From Streptomyces bluensis (GTDB lineage: Bacteria > Actinomycetota > Actinomycetes > Streptomycetales > Streptomycetaceae), in NCBI RefSeq assembly GCF_014650715.1, contig NZ_BMVM01000003.1:535017-599016 (forward strand): a stretch of DNA of 64,000 nucleotides. Reading direction: 5' to 3'. Below, in pieces: positions 12,005 through 28,714 of the stretch. The first letter of the stretch is position 1. Each line of letters starts with the position of its first letter. The notes beneath the pieces were generated by a model, which was not told where the DNA came from, made no database searches, and was given only the letters and a program-made list of their open reading frames with translations. Position numbers and translations under genes: made by a program.

Positions 12005-15000
12005 TCAACGGACGCGGTGGCTCTCCGGCGGGCCCAGGTACGTCGGCGTCAGACCGCCCGTGTCGATCACCAGCCGTTGCAGCACCACCGTCGGGTCGAC
12101 CATCCAGAACTTCAGGCGGTGCACACCGGCCCGCCCGATCGTGTGTCTCGTCGCCGTCACATTGACGTTGTCCGACGTGTTGCGCGCCCACTGCTTGTTC
12201 ATCAGGCCGTCGTCGGCGCCCGTGACCGCGGTGATGTCGACGATCTGCGGCTCGGCGTCGTCGAACGACACCCCGTACCGCGGGCCGCCCGTCACCAGCG
12301 TCGGGTTCCGGGGGGAGAGGTACGACCAGAGCGTCACCTCGCCCGCCGACAGCAGCGTCACCTCGTACTCCAGTCGCGGTGACGCCGACCGGCCCGGCGT
12401 CCGGCGCGCCGCCGTGACGGGCCACGGGGTCATTCCCGCTCCCGTTCGCCCGATCCGGTCGAGCCGTTGCCAGCGCACGTCCCTCGCCCCGACCGCCCGC
12501 GCACAGTGCTCCGCGTCGATGGCCACATATCCGCCCGCCTCCACGAAGCCCCGCGGTCCTCGTGGCGACGGCTTCTCGGCCACGGCCTTGACGGTCACCG
12601 AGGAACCGGCGCCGCGTACGACCACGGAACCCTCCGCGCCACCCTCCGGCACCCGCGCCCAGTCCACGAGCAGCACCACCCGCACCTGCTGCTCGACCCG
12701 GCCGCGCGGACGGTCCGCCCGCAGCCACGGGACCGCCGGCTCGATCCGGTACTCGAAGGGCGTACGGCCCCGGTTGAACACCTCGATGTACTGGTCGGGG
12801 CGGGTCTGGTACGGGCTGAACACCGGCAGTACGGCCGCGCCCGCCGCACCCCCGGGCCACCACTCCCCCGAGTCCAGCGAACCGTCGACCGCGACCCCCA
12901 GCTCAGCCCCGGACGGCACCTCGATCCGCTTCACCTTGGGGAAGATCTCGTCCGGCAGCGCCACATTGTCCTTCTCCGGCTGCTGCCAGCCCGCGTTCGG
13001 TCCGTACCGCTCCACGTCCCCGTAGCCGATGTGCGGCTGCGTCTGGAAGCCGTCCCATTTGCCGCCCGCCACCTCGGTGTTGAAGCGGCGGGCCAGGGCG
13101 AAGTCACGCTCCAGGCCGGCCTCCGCCTCCGCCGCCCGGTCGTTCGTGGCGGCCCGGCCCTGGGCCGCGTACAGCAGGTTCGTGAACTCGGCCTCCCGCA
13201 ACGCGTACACGTTCGCGGTCGCCTGCACCTGGTAGCCGACCAGCTCGAACCACGCGTCCCGCGTCCTCGCCGGAAGCCGGCGCCCGATCCGGTCCGCCGT
13301 CTTCGCCAGTGTCCGCCACTCCTCCGTGACCCGCTCCAGCTCACAGTGGCCGAAGTGGAACGGTGTCTCCTGGTCGTCGTACACGACCGCCGACTCGTCC
13401 TTGGCCGGGTCCTTCGCCGGATTCAGCGTGATCCGGCGGTTCAGCAGCTCCGGCTTGCGGCGGGCCTGGAGCTGCCCGTACTCGGCGAGCACGGCGGCGA
13501 TGGCCCCGGCCTCCGCCGGCCCGAAGTTCTGCCGCGCGTAGCGCAGCTCCCACTCCTCAAGGTCTTCCAGCCCCCAACGCCCCGGATTCCAGGCGTAGTT
13601 CAGGAAGAACTCGGTCGGCAGCTCGTTGCCCTTCAGATCGCCCACGTTCGTCACCCACAGCCCGTGGTTGCCGTACGCGTGCGCCTGGTGGAGCTGGTCC
13701 CAGAGGTTGGCGAGGTTGGCGGTGTCGACCCACTTGTAGTTGCGGCCCACGCCCACGTAGTCGAAGTGGTAGTACAGGCCGTAGCCACCGCCTCGCGGCT
13801 CCCGCGGGTCCGGGTGCTTGCGGATGTTGCCCCAGTTGTCGTCCGTCAGGACCACCGTCACGTCGTCGGGCGCGCGCAGCCCGCGGTCCCAGTAGCGCTG
13901 GACTTCCTTGTAGAGGGTCCACACCTGCGGGGTCTCCTCCACCGGCCGCCCGGTGACCTCCGCGATGATCTCCCGCTGGGTCGCGATGATCTCCTGCATG
14001 AGTTCGATGCCGTCGCCGTCCGGGAGGCTGGTGTCCCCGTTCCCCCGCATGCCGAGCGTGACCACGCCCTCGAAGTCCTGCTCGACCATGCGCCGGATGC
14101 CGTCACGCCAGTACGCCTTGATGGCTTCGGCGTTGCGCCGGTACGACCACTCGCCCGTGCCACCGTACGGATCGCTCCCCGGCTTCACGATGGCGCCCGA
14201 GGAATCCCTCACCGCGGGGACCGCATGCCGGTTCCACTCCTCGATGCCCCGCATCATGGGCGCCTCGTGAGACGTGCCCATGACAACACCGTATTCCTTC
14301 GCCCGCGCGTGGTTCTCCGGATCGTCCTCGGCGAAGGCCCTCCCCCACACCGCGGGCCAGAGGTAGTTCCCCTTCAACCGCAGCAGCACCTCGAAGACCT
14401 TGGCCCAGAAGTCCGCGGTGAAGCCTCCGGGGTGACCCGGCGCCTTCCCGGGACCGAAGTACCGGGGTGCCCACGTCCCCAGCGCCGGGTTCTCGTCGTT
14501 GATGAACACACCTCGGTACCTCACCGCCGGCGTGCCCTGGCTGAACCGTCCCGGCAGGACGTACACCTCGTCCCGGTGGGCCGGCGGTACGTCGTCCCAC
14601 CAGTACCAGGGCGAGACCCCGATGCCGTACGAGACGTCGTACGCCCCGAAGATCGTGCCGCGCGGATCGCTGCCCGCGATGACGAACGCCCGCTCGACTC
14701 CCGGCATGGGCCGCTCGACCACAGCCTGCAGCGAGGTCTCCCAGCGGCCGCGCACCCCGCTCACGTCGAGCTTGCCCGACGCCACCAACCCGTCGATCAG
14801 GGGGCTGTGCCCGATCGTCCCGACAAGGACCGCCTCACGCGCGATCGAGCCGCCGGGCCGCACACCCGTCACCCGCTCGATGTCGTCGCGGAGGTCCCCC
14901 GCGACCCGTACGACTCCGGGGTGGTCCTCGGGACTGACGACGACGGGGGCGCCCACAAGCGAGAAGGCGCCCGCACTCGGCGCGAAGGAGATGTACTCCC

Positions 15001-15118
15001 CCGGATCCGTCAGCCGTGGCGTGGCCCCCTCCGCCCACGCGACCCCCGATAACGCGGGAAGCGTCGCGAGCCCTGCCCCCGCTCCGAGAACGGCTCTACG
15101 GCTGACGCGTCCGGACAT
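12005..15118 (-). CDS. secreted GH115 xylan alpha-1,2-glucuronidase
   Basis: The 1037-residue protein matches family GH115 enzymes, which remove (4-O-methyl-)glucuronic acid side groups from xylan outside the cell. The N-terminus has a twin-arginine signal (VSRRAVLG), a hydrophobic stretch and a likely cleavage at AWA-EG near residue 29, so Tat export is expected. GH115-like blocks include [21 protein letters not shown] and [19 protein letters not shown]; a beta-sandwich-rich C-terminal region follows. The ATG at 15118 was chosen because GAGGGG lies just upstream and the Tat signal starts there; an earlier in-frame ATG lies 36 codons upstream. The gene is an isolated cargo gene between the str and S10 clusters. 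A CGAAAGTATTCG palindrome upstream may be a xylan-responsive operator. Confidence 0.93.
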   Translation of the reverse strand: MSGRVSRRAVLGAGAGLATLPALSGVAWAEGATPRLTDPGEYISFAPSAGAFSLVGAPVVVSPEDHPGVVRVAGDLRDDIERVTGVRPGGSIAREAVLVGTIGHSPLIDGLVASGKLDVSGVRGRWETSLQAVVERPMPGVERAFVIAGSDPRGTIFGAYDVSYGIGVSPWYWWDDVPPAHRDEVYVLPGRFSQGTPAVRYRGVFINDENPALGTWAPRYFGPGKAPGHPGGFTADFWAKVFEVLLRLKGNYLWPAVWGRAFAEDDPENHARAKEYGVVMGTSHEAPMMRGIEEWNRHAVPAVRDSSGAIVKPGSDPYGGTGEWSYRRNAEAIKAYWRDGIRRMVEQDFEGVVTLGMRGNGDTSLPDGDGIELMQEIIATQREIIAEVTGRPVEETPQVWTLYKEVQRYWDRGLRAPDDVTVVLTDDNWGNIRKHPDPREPRGGGYGLYYHFDYVGVGRNYKWVDTANLANLWDQLHQAHAYGNHGLWVTNVGDLKGNELPTEFFLNYAWNPGRWGLEDLEEWELRYARQNFGPAEAGAIAAVLAEYGQLQARRKPELLNRRITLNPAKDPAKDESAVVYDDQETPFHFGHCELERVTEEWRTLAKTADRIGRRLPARTRDAWFELVGYQVQATANVYALREAEFTNLLYAAQGRAATNDRAAEAEAGLERDFALARRFNTEVAGGKWDGFQTQPHIGYGDVERYGPNAGWQQPEKDNVALPDEIFPKVKRIEVPSGAELGVAVDGSLDSGEWWPGGAAGAAVLPVFSPYQTRPDQYIEVFNRGRTPFEYRIEPAVPWLRADRPRGRVEQQVRVVLLVDWARVPEGGAEGSVVVRGAGSSVTVKAVAEKPSPRGPRGFVEAGGYVAIDAEHCARAVGARDVRWQRLDRIGRTGAGMTPWPVTAARRTPGRSASPRLEYEVTLLSAGEVTLWSYLSPRNPTLVTGGPRYGVSFDDAEPQIVDITAVTGADDGLMNKQWARNTSDNVNVTATRHTIGRAGVHRLKFWMVDPTVVLQRLVIDTGGLTPTYLGPPESHRVR

Positions 15119-15201
15119 GCCCCACCCCTCGGTCGGTATGTGCTCAGCGGTATGCCACATGGTGAGGGGAGTGCAGGGTGGGAACAACGGGTCGAACGCG
15201 C

Positions 15202-15213
15202 CGAATACTTTCG
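15202..15213. promoter_or_regulatory. palindromic operator candidate upstream of the GH115 gene
   Basis: The imperfect palindrome CGAATACTTTCG (minus strand CGAAAGTATTCG) lies about 85-95 bases before the GH115 start. It resembles, with one inserted base, the CGAAA/TTTCG palindromes described upstream of streptomycete xylanase genes. The regulator is not known from this sequence. Confidence 0.4.
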
Positions 15214-15237
15214 TAACAGCCCACACACAACAGCAAA

Positions 15238-15269
15238 GGGGCCCGCACGACCGAAGTCGTACGGGCCCC
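15238..15269. terminator. strong hairpin terminator after tuf
   Basis: GGGGCCCG and CGGGCCCC pair, then one C-A mismatch, then ACGAC/GTCGT, with loop CGAA. It lies about 53 bases past the tuf stop and upstream of the GH115 gene. Confidence 0.85.
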
Positions 15270-15322
15270 TTCAGGAGCTCGCGATGGAGCTACCAGGTCA
15301 ACTGACCGTCAAGCAAGCGAAC

Positions 15323-16516
<1,194 letters not shown>

Positions 16517-16618
16517 TGGGGTCCTCCTGTGGAGTGGTTCTGTACGCCTTACTTCATCGGCGCCAGGTGATCTTTGCTGGAAAGCCCGGGCCCCGGGGCA
16601 TTCCCCCGCGAATGCGGG

Positions 16619-16646
16619 TGAATACCCCTCAAGGCTCCGGAGTCAA
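16619..16646 (-). promoter_or_regulatory. candidate tuf promoter
   Basis: On the minus strand, -35 TTGACT (16641-16646) and -10 TATTCA (16619-16624) are 16 bases apart. The tuf start lies about 100 bases downstream. A separate tuf promoter in this gap is known from Streptomyces. Confidence 0.7.
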
Positions 16647-16671
16647 GCCTACGGCGTGTGAACGGGGTACG

Positions 16672-18798
16672 TTACTCGCCCTTGGCCTTCGCGATGATCT
16701 CCTCGGCGACGTTCCGCGGAACCTCGGCGTAGGAGTCGAACTGCATCGAGTAGCTCGCGCGACCCGACGTCTTGCTGCGGAGGTCGCCGACGTAGCCGAA
16801 CATCTCCGACAGCGGAACCAGGCCCTTCACGACGCGGGCACCGGCACGCTCCTCCATGGCCTGGATCTGGCCACGACGGGAGTTGATGTCGCCGATGACC
16901 TCACCCATGTAGTCCTCGGGCGTGGTGACCTCTACGGCCATCATCGGCTCCAGCAGCACGGGGCTGGCCTTGCGCGCGGCCTCCTTGAAGGCCTGCGAAC
17001 CGGCGATCTTGAACGCCAGCTCGGAGGAGTCGACCTCGTGGTAGGCACCGTCGATCAGCGTGACGCGGACGCCGGTCATCTCGTAACCGGCGAGGATGCC
17101 GAACTGCATGGCCTCCTGCGCACCGGCGTCGACCGAAGGGATGTACTCCTTCGGGATACGGCCACCGGTCACCTTGTTCACGAACTCGTACGACGTGTCG
17201 CCGCCCTCAAGGGGCTCGATCGCGATCTGCACCTTGGCGAACTGGCCGGTACCACCAGTCTGCTTCTTGTGCGTGTAGTCGACGCGCTCGACGGCCTTGC
17301 GGATCGTCTCGCGGTACGCGACCTGCGGCTTGCCGACGTTGGCCTCGACCTTGAACTCACGGCGCATACGGTCGACCAGCACCTCAAGGTGCAGCTCGCC
17401 CATGCCACCGATGATGGTCTGGCCGGTCTCCTCGTCGGAGTGGACCTGGAAGGAGGGGTCCTCCTCCGCGAGACGCTGGATGGCGACACCCAGCTTCTCC
17501 TGGTCACCCTTGGACTTGGGCTCGATGGCGACCTGGATGACCGGCGCCGGGAAGTCCATGGACTCCAGGATGACCGGGCTCTTGTCGTCGCTCAGCGTCT
17601 CACCGGTGGTGGTCTGCTTCAGGCCCATGACGGCGACGATGTCGCCGGCGCCCACCGAGTCGATCTCCTCACGCTTGTTGGCGTGCATGCGGTAGATCTT
17701 GCCGATGCGCTCCTTCTTGCCCTTGACGGAGTTCAGCACCTGCGTGCCGGACTCCAGGCGGCCCGAGTAGACCCGGACGAAGGTGAGCTTGCCGAGGTGC
17801 GGGTCGCTCATGATCTTGAACGCCAGCGCGGACAGCGGCTCGTCGTCGGACGGCTTGCGCTTGATGACCTCGTCCGGGTCGTTGACGGCGCGGCCCTCGA
17901 TGGCCTCGACGTCAAGCGGGGTGGGGAGGTAGCGCACGACCGCGTCGAGCAGGGGCTGGACGCCCTTGTTCTTGAACGCGGTGCCACAGAACACCGGGGT
18001 GACCGTGGTGTCGCTGGACTTGCCGGAGGCGATGGTGATGCGACGGATCGCGGCGTACAGCTGCTCCTCGGTGGGCTCCTCGCCCTCCAGGTACAGCTCC
18101 ATGATCTCTTCGTCGTTCTCCGCGACGGCCTCGATCAGCTTGCCGCGGTACTCCTCGGCAGCCTCGGTGTGCGTGGCCGGGATGTCGACGACGTCGTACA
18201 TCTCGCCCTTGGCGGCCTCGGCGGACCACACGAGCGCCTTCATGCGGACCAGGTCCACGACGCCCTTGAAGTCGGCCTCGGCGCCGATCGGGAGCTGCAT
18301 GACGAGGGGCTGGGCGCCCAGGCGGTCCGAGATCATGTCCACGCAGCGGTGGAACTCGGCGCCGGTACGGTCCAGCTTGTTGACGAAGCAGATACGCGGA
18401 ACGCCGTAGCGGTCCGCCTGACGCCACACCGTCTCGGACTGGGGCTCGACGCCGGCAACGCCGTCGAACACCGTCACAGCACCGTCGAGCACGCGCAGGG
18501 AGCGCTCCACCTCGACGGTGAAGTCGACGTGCCCCGGGGTGTCGATGATGTTGATGGTGTGGTCGACGTTGTCCAGCGGCCAGTGACAGGTAGTGGCAGC
18601 AGAGGTGATCGTGATGCCACGCTCCTGCTCCTGCTCCATCCAGTCCATGGTGGCAGCGCCGTCGTGGACTTCACCGATCTTGTACGAAACACCGGTGTAG
18701 AACAGGATCCGCTCGGTGGTGGTCGTCTTGCCCGCGTCGATGTGGGCCATGATCCCGATGTTGCGGACCCTGGCCAGGTCAAGCGAAGTGGTAGCCAT
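16672..18798 (-). CDS. fusA: elongation factor G
   Basis: EF-G is the GTPase that drives ribosomal translocation and, with RRF, recycling. The 708-residue product has P-loop AHIDAGKT (18-25), [12 protein letters not shown], and the five-domain layout; it ends in the C-terminal [18 protein letters not shown] region. The gene follows rpsG by 39 bases. Confidence 0.99.
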   Translation of the reverse strand: MATTSLDLARVRNIGIMAHIDAGKTTTTERILFYTGVSYKIGEVHDGAATMDWMEQEQERGITITSAATTCHWPLDNVDHTINIIDTPGHVDFTVEVERSLRVLDGAVTVFDGVAGVEPQSETVWRQADRYGVPRICFVNKLDRTGAEFHRCVDMISDRLGAQPLVMQLPIGAEADFKGVVDLVRMKALVWSAEAAKGEMYDVVDIPATHTEAAEEYRGKLIEAVAENDEEIMELYLEGEEPTEEQLYAAIRRITIASGKSSDTTVTPVFCGTAFKNKGVQPLLDAVVRYLPTPLDVEAIEGRAVNDPDEVIKRKPSDDEPLSALAFKIMSDPHLGKLTFVRVYSGRLESGTQVLNSVKGKKERIGKIYRMHANKREEIDSVGAGDIVAVMGLKQTTTGETLSDDKSPVILESMDFPAPVIQVAIEPKSKGDQEKLGVAIQRLAEEDPSFQVHSDEETGQTIIGGMGELHLEVLVDRMRREFKVEANVGKPQVAYRETIRKAVERVDYTHKKQTGGTGQFAKVQIAIEPLEGGDTSYEFVNKVTGGRIPKEYIPSVDAGAQEAMQFGILAGYEMTGVRVTLIDGAYHEVDSSELAFKIAGSQAFKEAARKASPVLLEPMMAVEVTTPEDYMGEVIGDINSRRGQIQAMEERAGARVVKGLVPLSEMFGYVGDLRSKTSGRASYSMQFDSYAEVPRNVAEEIIAKAKGE

Positions 18799-18837
18799 AA
18801 GGCTTCAGTCTTCTCTCGGTCTCGATGGGGTCTGCGA

Positions 18838-19308
18838 CTACCAGCGGTAGTGCGCGAAGGCCTTGTTGGACTCGGCCATCTTGTGCGTGTCCTCGCGCTT
18901 CTTCACAGCGGCACCAAGGCCGTTGGAGGCGTCGAGGAGTTCGTTGAGCAGACGCTCGGTCATGGTCTTCTCGCGACGGGCGCGGGAGTAACCGACCAGC
19001 CAGCGCAGCGCCAGGGTGTTGGCACGGCCGGGCTTGACCTCGACCGGAACCTGGTAGGTGGCGCCACCGACACGGCGGGACTTGACCTCAAGGGTCGGCT
19101 TGATGTTCTCAAGGGCGCGCTTGAGCGTGATGACCGGGTCGTTGCCGGTCTTGTCGCGCAGGCCCTCCATGGCGCCGTACACGATGCGCTCGGCGGTGGA
19201 GCGCTTGCCGTTCAGCAGCACCTTGTTGATGAGCGAGGTGACAAGAGGAGAACCGTAGACCGGGTCGATGATGACCGGGCGCTTCGGGGCAGGGCCCTTA
19301 CGAGGCAT
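18838..19308 (-). CDS. rpsG: 30S ribosomal protein S7
   Basis: S7 nucleates assembly of the 30S head and lies at the E site; in enteric bacteria it represses the str operon. The 156-residue product starts [20 protein letters not shown] and ends AFAHYRW. It is 2 bases after rpsL. Confidence 0.98.
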   Translation of the reverse strand: MPRKGPAPKRPVIIDPVYGSPLVTSLINKVLLNGKRSTAERIVYGAMEGLRDKTGNDPVITLKRALENIKPTLEVKSRRVGGATYQVPVEVKPGRANTLALRWLVGYSRARREKTMTERLLNELLDASNGLGAAVKKREDTHKMAESNKAFAHYRW

Positions 19309-19310
19309 TC

Positions 19311-19682
19311 TTACTTCTCCTTCTTGGCGCCGTAACGGCTGCGGGCCTGCTTGCGGTTCTTGACACCCTGGGTGTCGAGCGAACCACGGATGATCTTGTA
19401 GCGAACACCCGGCAGGTCCTTCACACGGCCACCGCGCACGAGCACGATGGAGTGCTCCTGCAGGTTGTGACCCTCACCCGGAATGTAAGCGGTGACCTCG
19501 ATCCCGCTGGTCAGACGCACACGCGCGACCTTACGCAGGGCCGAGTTCGGCTTCTTCGGGGTGGTCGTGAACACACGCGTGCAGACGCCCCGACGCTGAG
19601 GGGAACCCTCAAGTGCGGGCGTCTTGTTCTTCTCGACCTTGTCCTGCCGGCCCTTCCGGACCAGCTGCTGGATCGTAGGCAC
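19311..19682 (-). CDS. rpsL: 30S ribosomal protein S12
   Basis: S12 lies in the decoding centre and controls accuracy. The GTG at 19682 gives the normal 123-residue protein ([13 protein letters not shown]). Lys43 (TTTPKKPNS) and Lys88 (GRVKDLPG) are both wild type, so no classical streptomycin-resistance or antibiotic-overproduction rpsL change is present. It is the first gene of the str operon. Confidence 0.98.
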   Translation of the reverse strand: MPTIQQLVRKGRQDKVEKNKTPALEGSPQRRGVCTRVFTTTPKKPNSALRKVARVRLTSGIEVTAYIPGEGHNLQEHSIVLVRGGRVKDLPGVRYKIIRGSLDTQGVKNRKQARSRYGAKKEK

Positions 19683-20070
19683 TACTTCTCCGGTTTCTGT
19701 GTGCCGATGGGTACAGCTAACCTGGAACGTCGCCGACCCACGCGGTCGGGTGTGTCGAATCCCGCAGACTCCCGCCGCAAGGCGAAAAGGGCGCAGATTA
19801 CGGTGGCCGGTGACGGCTCGCCATGCGGTTGATGGCACACACGGGAGCCAGGGCACACCCCAGGCACAAGGTCTGAGCGTACCTACCTCATTCGCTGCGG
19901 TCAAAACAAATGGGCGCCGCCCGCATCGCCACGCGGAACATGTCAAGACCCCGTGCCGTACCTGATCTTCTCACCCACGGCCCGCGATCTTCTCTACGGC
20001 AGGTCCCGCAGGCCCAACTCCCCAGAGCCCAGCGGCACATGACGCGCCGCTGACAGCCCGCTGACACGCC
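19683..20070 (-). other. str operon leader and promoter region, no gene
   Basis: No credible coding sequence is present between rpsL and the rpoC terminator. The main feature is the promoter at 19876-19904, giving a 5' leader of about 185 bases. Confidence 0.6.
19876..19904 (-). promoter_or_regulatory. candidate HrdB promoter of the str operon (rpsL-rpsG-fusA-tuf)
   Basis: On the minus strand, -35 TTGACC (19899-19904) and -10 TACGCT (19876-19881) are separated by 17 bases, a near-ideal vegetative promoter. Confidence 0.75.
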
Positions 20071-20103
20071 GAAGGGCGGTCACCCACAGGGTGACCGCCC
20101 TTC
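20071..20103. terminator. rpoC terminator hairpin
   Basis: A perfect 15-bp stem (GAAGGGCGGTCACCC and its complement) with a 3-base loop ends 20 bases past the rpoC stop. It closely resembles the hairpin after rplL at 28101-28136. Confidence 0.85.
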
Positions 20104-20122
20104 AGTACGTCAGACGTACGCC

Positions 20123-24022
<3,900 letters not shown>

Positions 24023-24119
24023 TATGCGTCAATCCCTCTCAGGGTTGTAAGTCTTGGGGTCTGAAACGGGGGTCCCGGGGCCGGCGGACCCTGATCGCTC
24101 ACGGTCCGCCGAAATCCCG

Positions 24120-27100
24120 TCAGACCTCTTCGACGCTGCTCGGCTCGCGCCGGGACAGGTCGATGCCGAGCTCCTCCGCAGCGCGGAAGACGTCCTCGTC
24201 GGTGTCACGCATCTCGATGGACATACCGTCGCTGGACAGCACCTCCACGTTCAGGCACAGGGACTGCATCTCCTTGATGAGCACCTTGAAGGACTCGGGG
24301 ATGCCGGGTTCGGGGATGTTCTCGCCCTTGACGATGGCCTCGTAGACCTTCACGCGGCCGGTGACGTCGTCGGACTTGATGGTCAGCAGCTCCTGGAGGG
24401 CGTACGCGGCGCCATAGGCCTCCAGCGCCCACACCTCCATCTCGCCGAACCGCTGGCCACCGAACTGGGCCTTACCACCCAGCGGCTGCTGGGTGATCAT
24501 CGAGTACGGGCCGGTCGAGCGGGCGTGCAGCTTGTCGTCGACCAGGTGGTGCAGCTTGAGGATGTACATGTACCCGACCGAGATCGGGTCCGGGAACGGC
24601 TCACCGCTACGGCCGTCGAACAGCCGCGCCTTACCGGTCGGGAGCACCATGCGCTCTCCGTCGCGGTTCGGGATGGTGTGCTGCAGCAGACCCGCGAGCT
24701 CGTCCTCACGCGCACCGTCGAAGACGGGGGTGGCGACGTTCGTGCCCGGGTCGACCCGGTCGGCCTCGATGGCCTGCAGGCGCTGCGCCCACTCCTCGCT
24801 GAGCCCGGAGACGTCCCAGCCGCGGCTGGCGAGCCAGCCGAGGTGGATCTCCAGGACCTGTCCCGGGTTCATTCGGGACGGGACACCGAGCGGGTTGAGG
24901 ATGATGTCGACCGGGGTGCCGTCCTCCAGGAACGGCATGTCCTCGATCGGCAGGATCTTCGAGATGACACCCTTGTTGCCGTGGCGGCCGGCGAGCTTGT
25001 CACCGTCGGTGATCTTGCGCTTCTGCGCCACGTACACGCGCACCAGCTGGTTCACACCCGGGGGAAGCTCGTCGCCCTCCTCGCGGTCGAAGACGCGGAC
25101 GCCGATGACCTTGCCGGTCTCGCCGTGCGGCACCTTCAGCGAGGTGTCACGGACCTCACGGGCCTTCTCACCGAAGATCGCGCGCAGCAGGCGCTCCTCC
25201 GGCGTCAGCTCGGTCTCACCCTTCGGGGTCACCTTGCCGACGAGGATGTCACCGGCGATGACCTCGGCACCGATACGGATGATGCCGCGCTCGTCGAGGT
25301 CGGCGAGGACCTCCTCGGAGACGTTCGGGATGTCCCGGGTGATCTCCTCGGGGCCGAGCTTGGTGTCACGGGCGTCGACCTCGTGCTCCTCGATGTGGAT
25401 CGAGGAGAGGACGTCGTCCTGCACGAGGCGCTGCGACAGGATGATCGCGTCCTCGTAGTTGTGACCCTCCCACGGCATGAACGCCACGAGCAGGTTCTTG
25501 CCGAGCGCCATCTCGCCGTTCTGGGTGGCCGGGCCGTCGGCGAGGACCTGGCCCTCGATGACGCGGTCGCCCTCGTTGACGATGACCTTCTGGTTGACCG
25601 AGGTGCCCTGGTTGGACCGGGCGAACTTGGCCAGGCGGTACGTGATGTACGTGCCGTCGTCGTTGGCCGTGGTGATGTAGTCCGCGGAGACCTCCTGGAC
25701 CACACCGGCCTTCTCGGCCTTGACGACGTCGCCGGCGTCGACGGCGGAGCGGTACTCCATGCCGGTGCCGACGAGCGGGGACTCGGACTTGATGAGCGGC
25801 ACGGCCTGACGCATCATGTTCGCGCCCATGAGGGCACGGTTGGCGTCGTCGTGCTCCAGGAACGGGATCATGGCGGTCGCGACCGACACCATCTGGCGCG
25901 GCGAGACGTCCATGTAGTCGACGTCCTCGGGGCTGACGTAGTCGACCTCACCGCCACGGCGGCGCACCAGGACACGCGCCTCGGCGAAGCGGAGCTCGTC
26001 CGTCAGCGTGGCGTTGGCCTGCGCGATGACGAACCGGTCCTCTTCGTCGGCCGTGAGGTAGTCGACCTCGTCGGTGACCTGACCGTCGTTGACCTTGCGG
26101 TACGGGGTCTCGACGAAACCGAACGCGTTGACCCGGCCGTACGAGGCCAGCGAGCCGATCAGACCGATGTTAGGGCCTTCAGGGGTCTCGATCGGGCACA
26201 TGCGGCCGTAGTGCGACGGGTGCACGTCACGGACCTCGAAGCCGGCCCGCTCACGGGAGAGACCACCCGGACCAAGGGCCGACAGACGGCGCTTGTGGGT
26301 GAGACCCGACAGCGGGTTGTTCTGGTCCATGAACTGCGACAGCTGGCTGGTGCCGAAGAACTCCTTGATGGAGGCGACGACCGGCCGGATGTTGATCAGC
26401 GTCTGCGGCGTGATCGCCTCGACGTCCTGCGTGGTCATGCGCTCACGGACGACTCGCTCCATACGCGCCAGACCCGTGCGGACCTGGTTCTGGATGAGCT
26501 CGCCGACGTTACGCAGACGGCGGTTGCCGAAGTGGTCGATGTCGTCGGTCTCGACGACGATCTGCGTGCCGTTGTCGCCGACCGTCTCGATCTCGCCCGC
26601 GTGCAGCTTCACCAGGTACTTGATCGTCGAGATGACGTCCTCGACGGTCAGGACACCCGCGTCGAGCGGAGCGTCCGAACCCAGCTTCTTGTTGACCTTG
26701 TAGCGGCCGACCTTGGCGAGGTCGTAACGCTTGGGGTTGAAGTACAGGTTCTCCAGCAGCGTCTGCGCGGCCTCACGCGTGGGGGGCTCGCCCGGACGCA
26801 GCTTGCGGTAGATGTCGAGCAGCGCGTCGTCCTGGCCCTGGGTGTGGTCCTTCTCCAGGGTGGCGCGCATGGACTCGTAGTCGCCGAACTCTTCGAGGAT
26901 CTGCTCGGTGGTCCAGCCGAGCGCCTTGAGGAGGACGGTCACGGACTGCTTGCGCTTGCGGTCGATGCGGACACCGACCATGTCGCGCTTGTCGATCTCC
27001 ATCTCCAGCCAGGCACCCCGGGACGGGATGATCTTGGCGGAGAAGATGTCCTTGTCGGACGTCTTGTCGATCGAGGAGTCGAAGTAGACACCGGGCGAAC

Positions 27101-27605
27101 GGACCAGCTGCGACACCACGACACGCTCGGTGCCGTTGATGACGAACGTGCCCTTGTTCGTCATGAGCGGGAAGTCGCCCATGAAGACGGTCTGGGACTT
27201 GATCTCGCCGGTCTCGTTGTTGGTGAACTCGGCCGTGACGAAGAGGGGCGCGGCGTAGGTGAAGTCGCGCTCCTTGCACTCGTCGATGGAGTTCTTCGGC
27301 GGCTCGAAGCGGTGGTCGCGGAATGTCAGCGACATCGACCCGGAGAAGTCCTCGATCGGGGAGATCTCCTCGAAGATCTCCTCCAGACCGGACTTGGTGG
27401 GGACGTCCTGACCGGACTCCAGAGCCTCCTCGACCCGACTCTGCCAGGCGGTGTTGCCGAGCAGCCAGTCGAAGCTCTCGGTCTGCAGCGCGAGCAGGTT
27501 GGGAACCTCAAGAGGCTCCTTGATCTTTGCAAAGGAGATGCGCAGCGGGGCGGTGCTGGCGCCGTTGTTCATATTCGCGTTCGAGGCAGTGCGCGAGGCG
27601 GCCAA
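24120..27605 (-). CDS. rpoB: DNA-directed RNA polymerase beta subunit (TTG start)
   Basis: The catalytic beta subunit has 1161 residues when started at the TTG (27603-27605), with GGAAGGA 7 bases upstream; this matches the length of streptomycete RpoB. The open frame continues about 100 codons upstream, but the promoter at 27771-27799 lies inside that extension, and those residues have no family similarity. The rifampicin region (about residues 420-455, [20 protein letters not shown] then RLSALGPGG) is wild type. The long mRNA leader separates it from rplJ-rplL. Confidence 0.98.
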   Translation of the reverse strand: MAASRTASNANMNNGASTAPLRISFAKIKEPLEVPNLLALQTESFDWLLGNTAWQSRVEEALESGQDVPTKSGLEEIFEEISPIEDFSGSMSLTFRDHRFEPPKNSIDECKERDFTYAAPLFVTAEFTNNETGEIKSQTVFMGDFPLMTNKGTFVINGTERVVVSQLVRSPGVYFDSSIDKTSDKDIFSAKIIPSRGAWLEMEIDKRDMVGVRIDRKRKQSVTVLLKALGWTTEQILEEFGDYESMRATLEKDHTQGQDDALLDIYRKLRPGEPPTREAAQTLLENLYFNPKRYDLAKVGRYKVNKKLGSDAPLDAGVLTVEDVISTIKYLVKLHAGEIETVGDNGTQIVVETDDIDHFGNRRLRNVGELIQNQVRTGLARMERVVRERMTTQDVEAITPQTLINIRPVVASIKEFFGTSQLSQFMDQNNPLSGLTHKRRLSALGPGGLSRERAGFEVRDVHPSHYGRMCPIETPEGPNIGLIGSLASYGRVNAFGFVETPYRKVNDGQVTDEVDYLTADEEDRFVIAQANATLTDELRFAEARVLVRRRGGEVDYVSPEDVDYMDVSPRQMVSVATAMIPFLEHDDANRALMGANMMRQAVPLIKSESPLVGTGMEYRSAVDAGDVVKAEKAGVVQEVSADYITTANDDGTYITYRLAKFARSNQGTSVNQKVIVNEGDRVIEGQVLADGPATQNGEMALGKNLLVAFMPWEGHNYEDAIILSQRLVQDDVLSSIHIEEHEVDARDTKLGPEEITRDIPNVSEEVLADLDERGIIRIGAEVIAGDILVGKVTPKGETELTPEERLLRAIFGEKAREVRDTSLKVPHGETGKVIGVRVFDREEGDELPPGVNQLVRVYVAQKRKITDGDKLAGRHGNKGVISKILPIEDMPFLEDGTPVDIILNPLGVPSRMNPGQVLEIHLGWLASRGWDVSGLSEEWAQRLQAIEADRVDPGTNVATPVFDGAREDELAGLLQHTIPNRDGERMVLPTGKARLFDGRSGEPFPDPISVGYMYILKLHHLVDDKLHARSTGPYSMITQQPLGGKAQFGGQRFGEMEVWALEAYGAAYALQELLTIKSDDVTGRVKVYEAIVKGENIPEPGIPESFKVLIKEMQSLCLNVEVLSSDGMSIEMRDTDEDVFRAAEELGIDLSRREPSSVEEV

Positions 27606-28100
27606 GAGGGGGTCCTTCCGAGGGCTCGGACTCACTACGCGCGTACCGGCCCCCTCGACCGGACACAGAGATGGAAAGCCCCAGGTGGGGGACGCTTCAA
27701 TCGTCGGTGTCGGGCGAGGGCATGTTCCTGGTGACGGGCAGGAAGCAGCTAACAGGCAGCGCAAAGGGTCAGTGTAGCCACTTGGCTCACTGATGTCCAG
27801 TGCGGGTTTGCGGACCCTCGAAAACCCTCGTTGTTCGTCAACACCTGCGACAAGCCACGCCCTCGATGCACATCGATACTTCCCTCTTCGTCGTCGATCC
27901 ATGCCTCGGATGCGGATCGTTGTGACGACGCGTCCTGAGAATTGCGCGCTGCGTGCAGTTCGTCAAGGCCCCCAAGCCCGACCCGGGTGCCGCGATCGTC
28001 ACTCGCAGCCGGTCACCGGGGTGCCCGGAGGCACAACGAAGATCACCATACTCGTCGGAACCCACAGTGCAAGGCAGCCGTCCGACAACGTCCGGAACGC
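27606..28100 (-). other. rpoB leader and rplL-rpoB gap, no gene
   Basis: This 495-base stretch has no credible gene. It holds the rpoB promoter (27771-27799) and an mRNA leader of about 160 bases; nothing else was recognised between that promoter and the rplL terminator. Confidence 0.6.
27771..27799 (-). promoter_or_regulatory. candidate rpoBC promoter
   Basis: On the minus strand, -35 TGGACA (27794-27799) and -10 TACACT (27771-27776) are 17 bases apart. Transcription would start near 27764, giving rpoBC its own vegetative promoter in addition to any read-through from rplJL. Confidence 0.75.
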
Positions 28101-28136
28101 CGAAGGGCGACCACCCACTTGGGTGATCGCCCTTCG
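28101..28136. terminator. rplL terminator/attenuator hairpin
   Basis: CGAAGGGCGA/TCGCCCTTCG, one C-A mismatch, then CACCC/GGGTG with loop ACTT. It lies about 70 bases past the rplL stop and should limit read-through from rplJL into rpoBC. Confidence 0.8.
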
Positions 28137-28203
28137 GTGCGTCTGCGTTACAGCCCCACGGAGGAACTGCGCGGCGTCGGGATCCGTACGGACCCCTGAG
28201 GTC

Positions 28204-28590
28204 TTACTTGACCTCGACGGAGGCGCCGGCGCCCTTGAGGGACTCGGCGGCCTTCTCGGCGGCGTCCTTGGCGACCTTCTCCAGGACGGGCTTCGGGGCG
28301 CCGTCCACGAGGTCCTTGGCCTCCTTCAGACCCAGCGAGGTCAGCTCACGCACGACCTTGATGACCTGGATCTTCTTGTCGCCGGCGCCGGTGAGGATGA
28401 CGTCGAACTCGTCCTTCTCCTCCTCGGCGGGGGCGGCGGCGCCACCGGCGGCACCACCGGCGACGACGACCGGCGCGGCAGCGGCGGCGGTGACGTCGAA
28501 CTTCTCCTCGAACGCCTTCACGAACTCGGAAAGCTGGATGAGGGTCATGTTCTCGAACTCGGCGAGCAGTTCTTCCTGGGTGAGAGCCAC
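28204..28590 (-). CDS. rplL: 50S ribosomal protein L7/L12
   Basis: L7/L12 forms the flexible stalk that recruits translation GTPases. The 128-residue product has the N-terminal dimerisation helices, an Ala/Val/Gly-rich hinge (about residues 35-55) and the C-terminal factor-binding domain with [16 protein letters not shown]. It is the second gene of the rplJ-rplL pair. Confidence 0.98.
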   Translation of the reverse strand: MALTQEELLAEFENMTLIQLSEFVKAFEEKFDVTAAAAAPVVVAGGAAGGAAAPAEEEKDEFDVILTGAGDKKIQVIKVVRELTSLGLKEAKDLVDGAPKPVLEKVAKDAAEKAAESLKGAGASVEVK

Positions 28591-28714
28591 GATGGCTTTC
28601 CTTCCACTAATTCGGCTGGTGCCGGATGTACATGTCTGGCGGGCGTACGTTCGGCCCGCTACGACCGTTGCCCGGAGGGGGTTGCCTCAGGCGGCGGTCA
28701 TTTCGCGAGCCGAG

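Noticed and set aside
12467..15052. An 861-residue plus-strand frame opposite the GH115 gene
   Set aside because: Composition-driven antisense frame without recognisable domains.
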